Origin: Flectobacillus roseus
GTDB taxonomy: Bacteria > Bacteroidota > Bacteroidia > Cytophagales > Spirosomataceae
DNA length: 64,000 nucleotides
Assembly (NCBI RefSeq): GCF_030056665.1
Contig: NZ_JASHIG010000013.1
Direction: 5' to 3' (one strand)
This document shows positions 62,729 through 64,000 of the stretch, one piece after another. Position 1 is the stretch's first letter. Every line of letters begins with the position of its first letter. Below the pieces are notes generated by a model, which saw nothing but the letters and a program-made list of their open reading frames with translations, did no database searches and was not told the origin of the DNA. Made by a program: the position numbers and the translations under genes.

Positions 62729-63841
62729 ATGAAAAGTACCGTTTTATCTCTTTTATTCAGCATATCAAGCTGTGGTATTGCGCTAGCACAAAACCAGCAA
62801 AATGCTATTATTGAGGACTTTAAACCCTCTCCACTCAACCAGCCACAACAAGAATACCCGATGGTCAATTCCCAAGGATATGCTCGTTTCAAAATTATTG
62901 CACCTGCTGCCGATAGCGTTCGGGTAAGTTTGGGACTTGGTGGCAGAGGTGGTACAAAATTAGAAAAAGCCAGTGACGGCAGTTGGATGGGTACAACCGA
63001 AGGACCAATGGACGAAGGTTTTCACTATTATAATGTAAAAATCGACGGAGGAAAATTCAATGACCCCGGTGCTATGAATTACTATGGATCTATTCGTTGG
63101 GAAAGTGGCATCGAGATTCCTGCCCATGACCAAGATTTTTATGCACTCAAAAACGTACCGCATGGTCACGTGCAACAAGTATTGTTTCCATCGCCAAGTA
63201 CTAATACTTCTCGAAGAGCCTTTGTTTACACACCTCCTGGCTACGAATTGGGCAAAGACAAATACCCTGTTTTGTATTTACAACACGGCTGGGGCGAAGA
63301 TGAAACCGCTTGGATGAACCAAGGTCATGCCAATTTAATCATGGATAACCTGATTGCCGAAGGTAAAATCAAGCCTTTTATTATCGTAAATACCTATGGC
63401 ATGACTAACGAAGTAAAATTTGGAAAAATCAGAGAATTTAAAATTGAACCATTCCAAACGGTATTGATAGACGAATTGATACCTTACGTGGACGCTCATT
63501 TCAGAACTATTGCCAAACAATCACATCGTGCGATGGCTGGACTAAGTATGGGCGGTATGGAAACAAAAACCATTACCTTGAATAAGCCAGAAGTGTTTTC
63601 GTATTATGCACTTTTGAGTGGCGGTACTTATGCACCAACCGATATTAAAGATAAATCAAAAGTGAAACTTATCTTCTTGAGTTGCGGTAGCAGAGAAAGA
63701 CCCGAAGGTGTGAATAATGCGGTGACAGCTTTAAAAGAAGCTAATTTTAATGCCGTTTCTTATGTTTCCGAAAAAACAGGTCATGAGTTCCAGACATGGC
63801 GCAGAAGTTTACGAGAATTAGCATCGCTTTTATTCAAATAG
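62729..63841 (+). CDS. CE1-type esterase with N-terminal E-set/CBM48-like domain
   Basis: 370 aa from ATG 62729, giving a signal peptide (SSCGIALAQ); a TTG at 62687 would add 14 residues. E-set domain ~35-130 (RFKIIAPAADSVRVSLGLGG, GFHYYNVKIDG) and esterase ~150-370: YLQHGWGEDETAW, nucleophile AGLSMGGMET (~272) and terminal His in TGHEFQTWRRSL. It matches the second half of the double-domain protein at 46640-48571 in domain order. A feruloyl or acetyl-xylan esterase role is inferred from GH43 context. Confidence 0.9.
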   Translation: MKSTVLSLLFSISSCGIALAQNQQNAIIEDFKPSPLNQPQQEYPMVNSQGYARFKIIAPAADSVRVSLGLGGRGGTKLEKASDGSWMGTTEGPMDEGFHYYNVKIDGGKFNDPGAMNYYGSIRWESGIEIPAHDQDFYALKNVPHGHVQQVLFPSPSTNTSRRAFVYTPPGYELGKDKYPVLYLQHGWGEDETAWMNQGHANLIMDNLIAEGKIKPFIIVNTYGMTNEVKFGKIREFKIEPFQTVLIDELIPYVDAHFRTIAKQSHRAMAGLSMGGMETKTITLNKPEVFSYYALLSGGTYAPTDIKDKSKVKLIFLSCGSRERPEGVNNAVTALKEANFNAVSYVSEKTGHEFQTWRRSLRELASLLFK

Positions 63842-63857
63842 ACCAAATATAAGTGCT

Positions 63858-63905
63858 GAATGATGAGTTGTGAGTTGCCCTTTGTCCTTGCCTAAAATAG
63901 GTTGC
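63858..63905. repeat. Class II heptads and a block shared with 12066
   Basis: GAATGAT, GAGTTGT, GAGTTGC heptads (63858-63878), then TGTCCTTGCCTAAAATAGG, which recurs inverted at about 12066-12086 and partly at 8606-8620. Confidence 0.6.
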
Positions 63906-64000
63906 CCTCAAAAATCAACTAATGATGGCAACTTCAAAATCTAAAACTTGGAAAAGTACAAAATACGAGATTCGTCAAAGTCGTATTTTCAGTGAGTCGT

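Noticed and set aside
1..64000. CRISPR array
   Set aside because: The heptad arrays are too short-period and lack spacer/repeat structure, and no cas genes are present.
1..64000. tRNA or rRNA genes
   Set aside because: No cloverleaf or conserved rRNA segments were seen in any spacer.

Overview
The window looks like the chromosome of an AT-rich Bacteroidota bacterium, most likely a Cytophagales relative. The support is two SusC/SusD pairs, a hybrid two-component regulator with propeller and AraC domains, TolC-first RND efflux gene order, Bacteroidota-type promoter boxes (TAnnTTTG) and weak Shine-Dalgarno use. I could not place a genus. No rRNA, tRNA, CRISPR array, phage or intact transposase was seen.

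Layout. 1-2.2 kb: the end of a GH36 alpha-galactosidase and a secreted esterase. 2.5-8 kb: two sigma-54 activators, one of them an NtrC-type response regulator coupled to a TPR histidine kinase. 8-16 kb: a minus-strand run of stress and detoxification genes (Dps, DMT and DoxX membrane proteins, ring-cleaving dioxygenase, porin, amidohydrolase, exported isochorismatase-like hydrolase, alpha/beta hydrolase). 16.5-19.8 kb: a small disturbed region with a WxcM-like cupin, the tail of a lost alcohol dehydrogenase, a frameshifted cupin gene next to a cyclophilin-like lipoprotein, an acetyltransferase and an AraC regulator. 20.1-34.6 kb: a complete sialic acid utilisation locus (GntR regulator, SusC, SusD, lyase, mutarotase, transporter, AGE epimerase, sialidase, two O-acetylesterases). 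34.9-37.2 kb: a YdcF protein, a small outer-membrane protein and a ChrB-AraC fusion. 37.2-45.5 kb: a two-component system divergent from a TolC/RND/adaptor efflux operon. 45.5-63.8 kb: a probable xylan locus with a decayed and an intact hybrid two-component regulator, SusC/SusD, a GH43 enzyme and several CE1-type esterases.

How the genes work together. In the sialic acid locus, sialidase and O-acetylesterases would free and deacetylate sialic acid, SusC/D and the MFS protein would import it, and lyase plus AGE epimerase would send it toward GlcNAc metabolism under a GntR repressor with a candidate operator before susC. In the xylan locus, the hybrid regulator would sense oligosaccharides and induce SusC/D, with GH43 and esterases removing xylose/arabinose and acyl groups.

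The least conventional content is between the genes. About twenty spacers carry degenerate tandem arrays with a strict 7-bp period, in at least three sequence classes, often touching stop or start codons. Several lie inside larger dispersed repeat families (called R1 to R4 here), some with perfect long hairpins. Three gene remnants (HTCS, alcohol dehydrogenase, frameshifted cupin) are visible only by reading translated fragments in the spacers.
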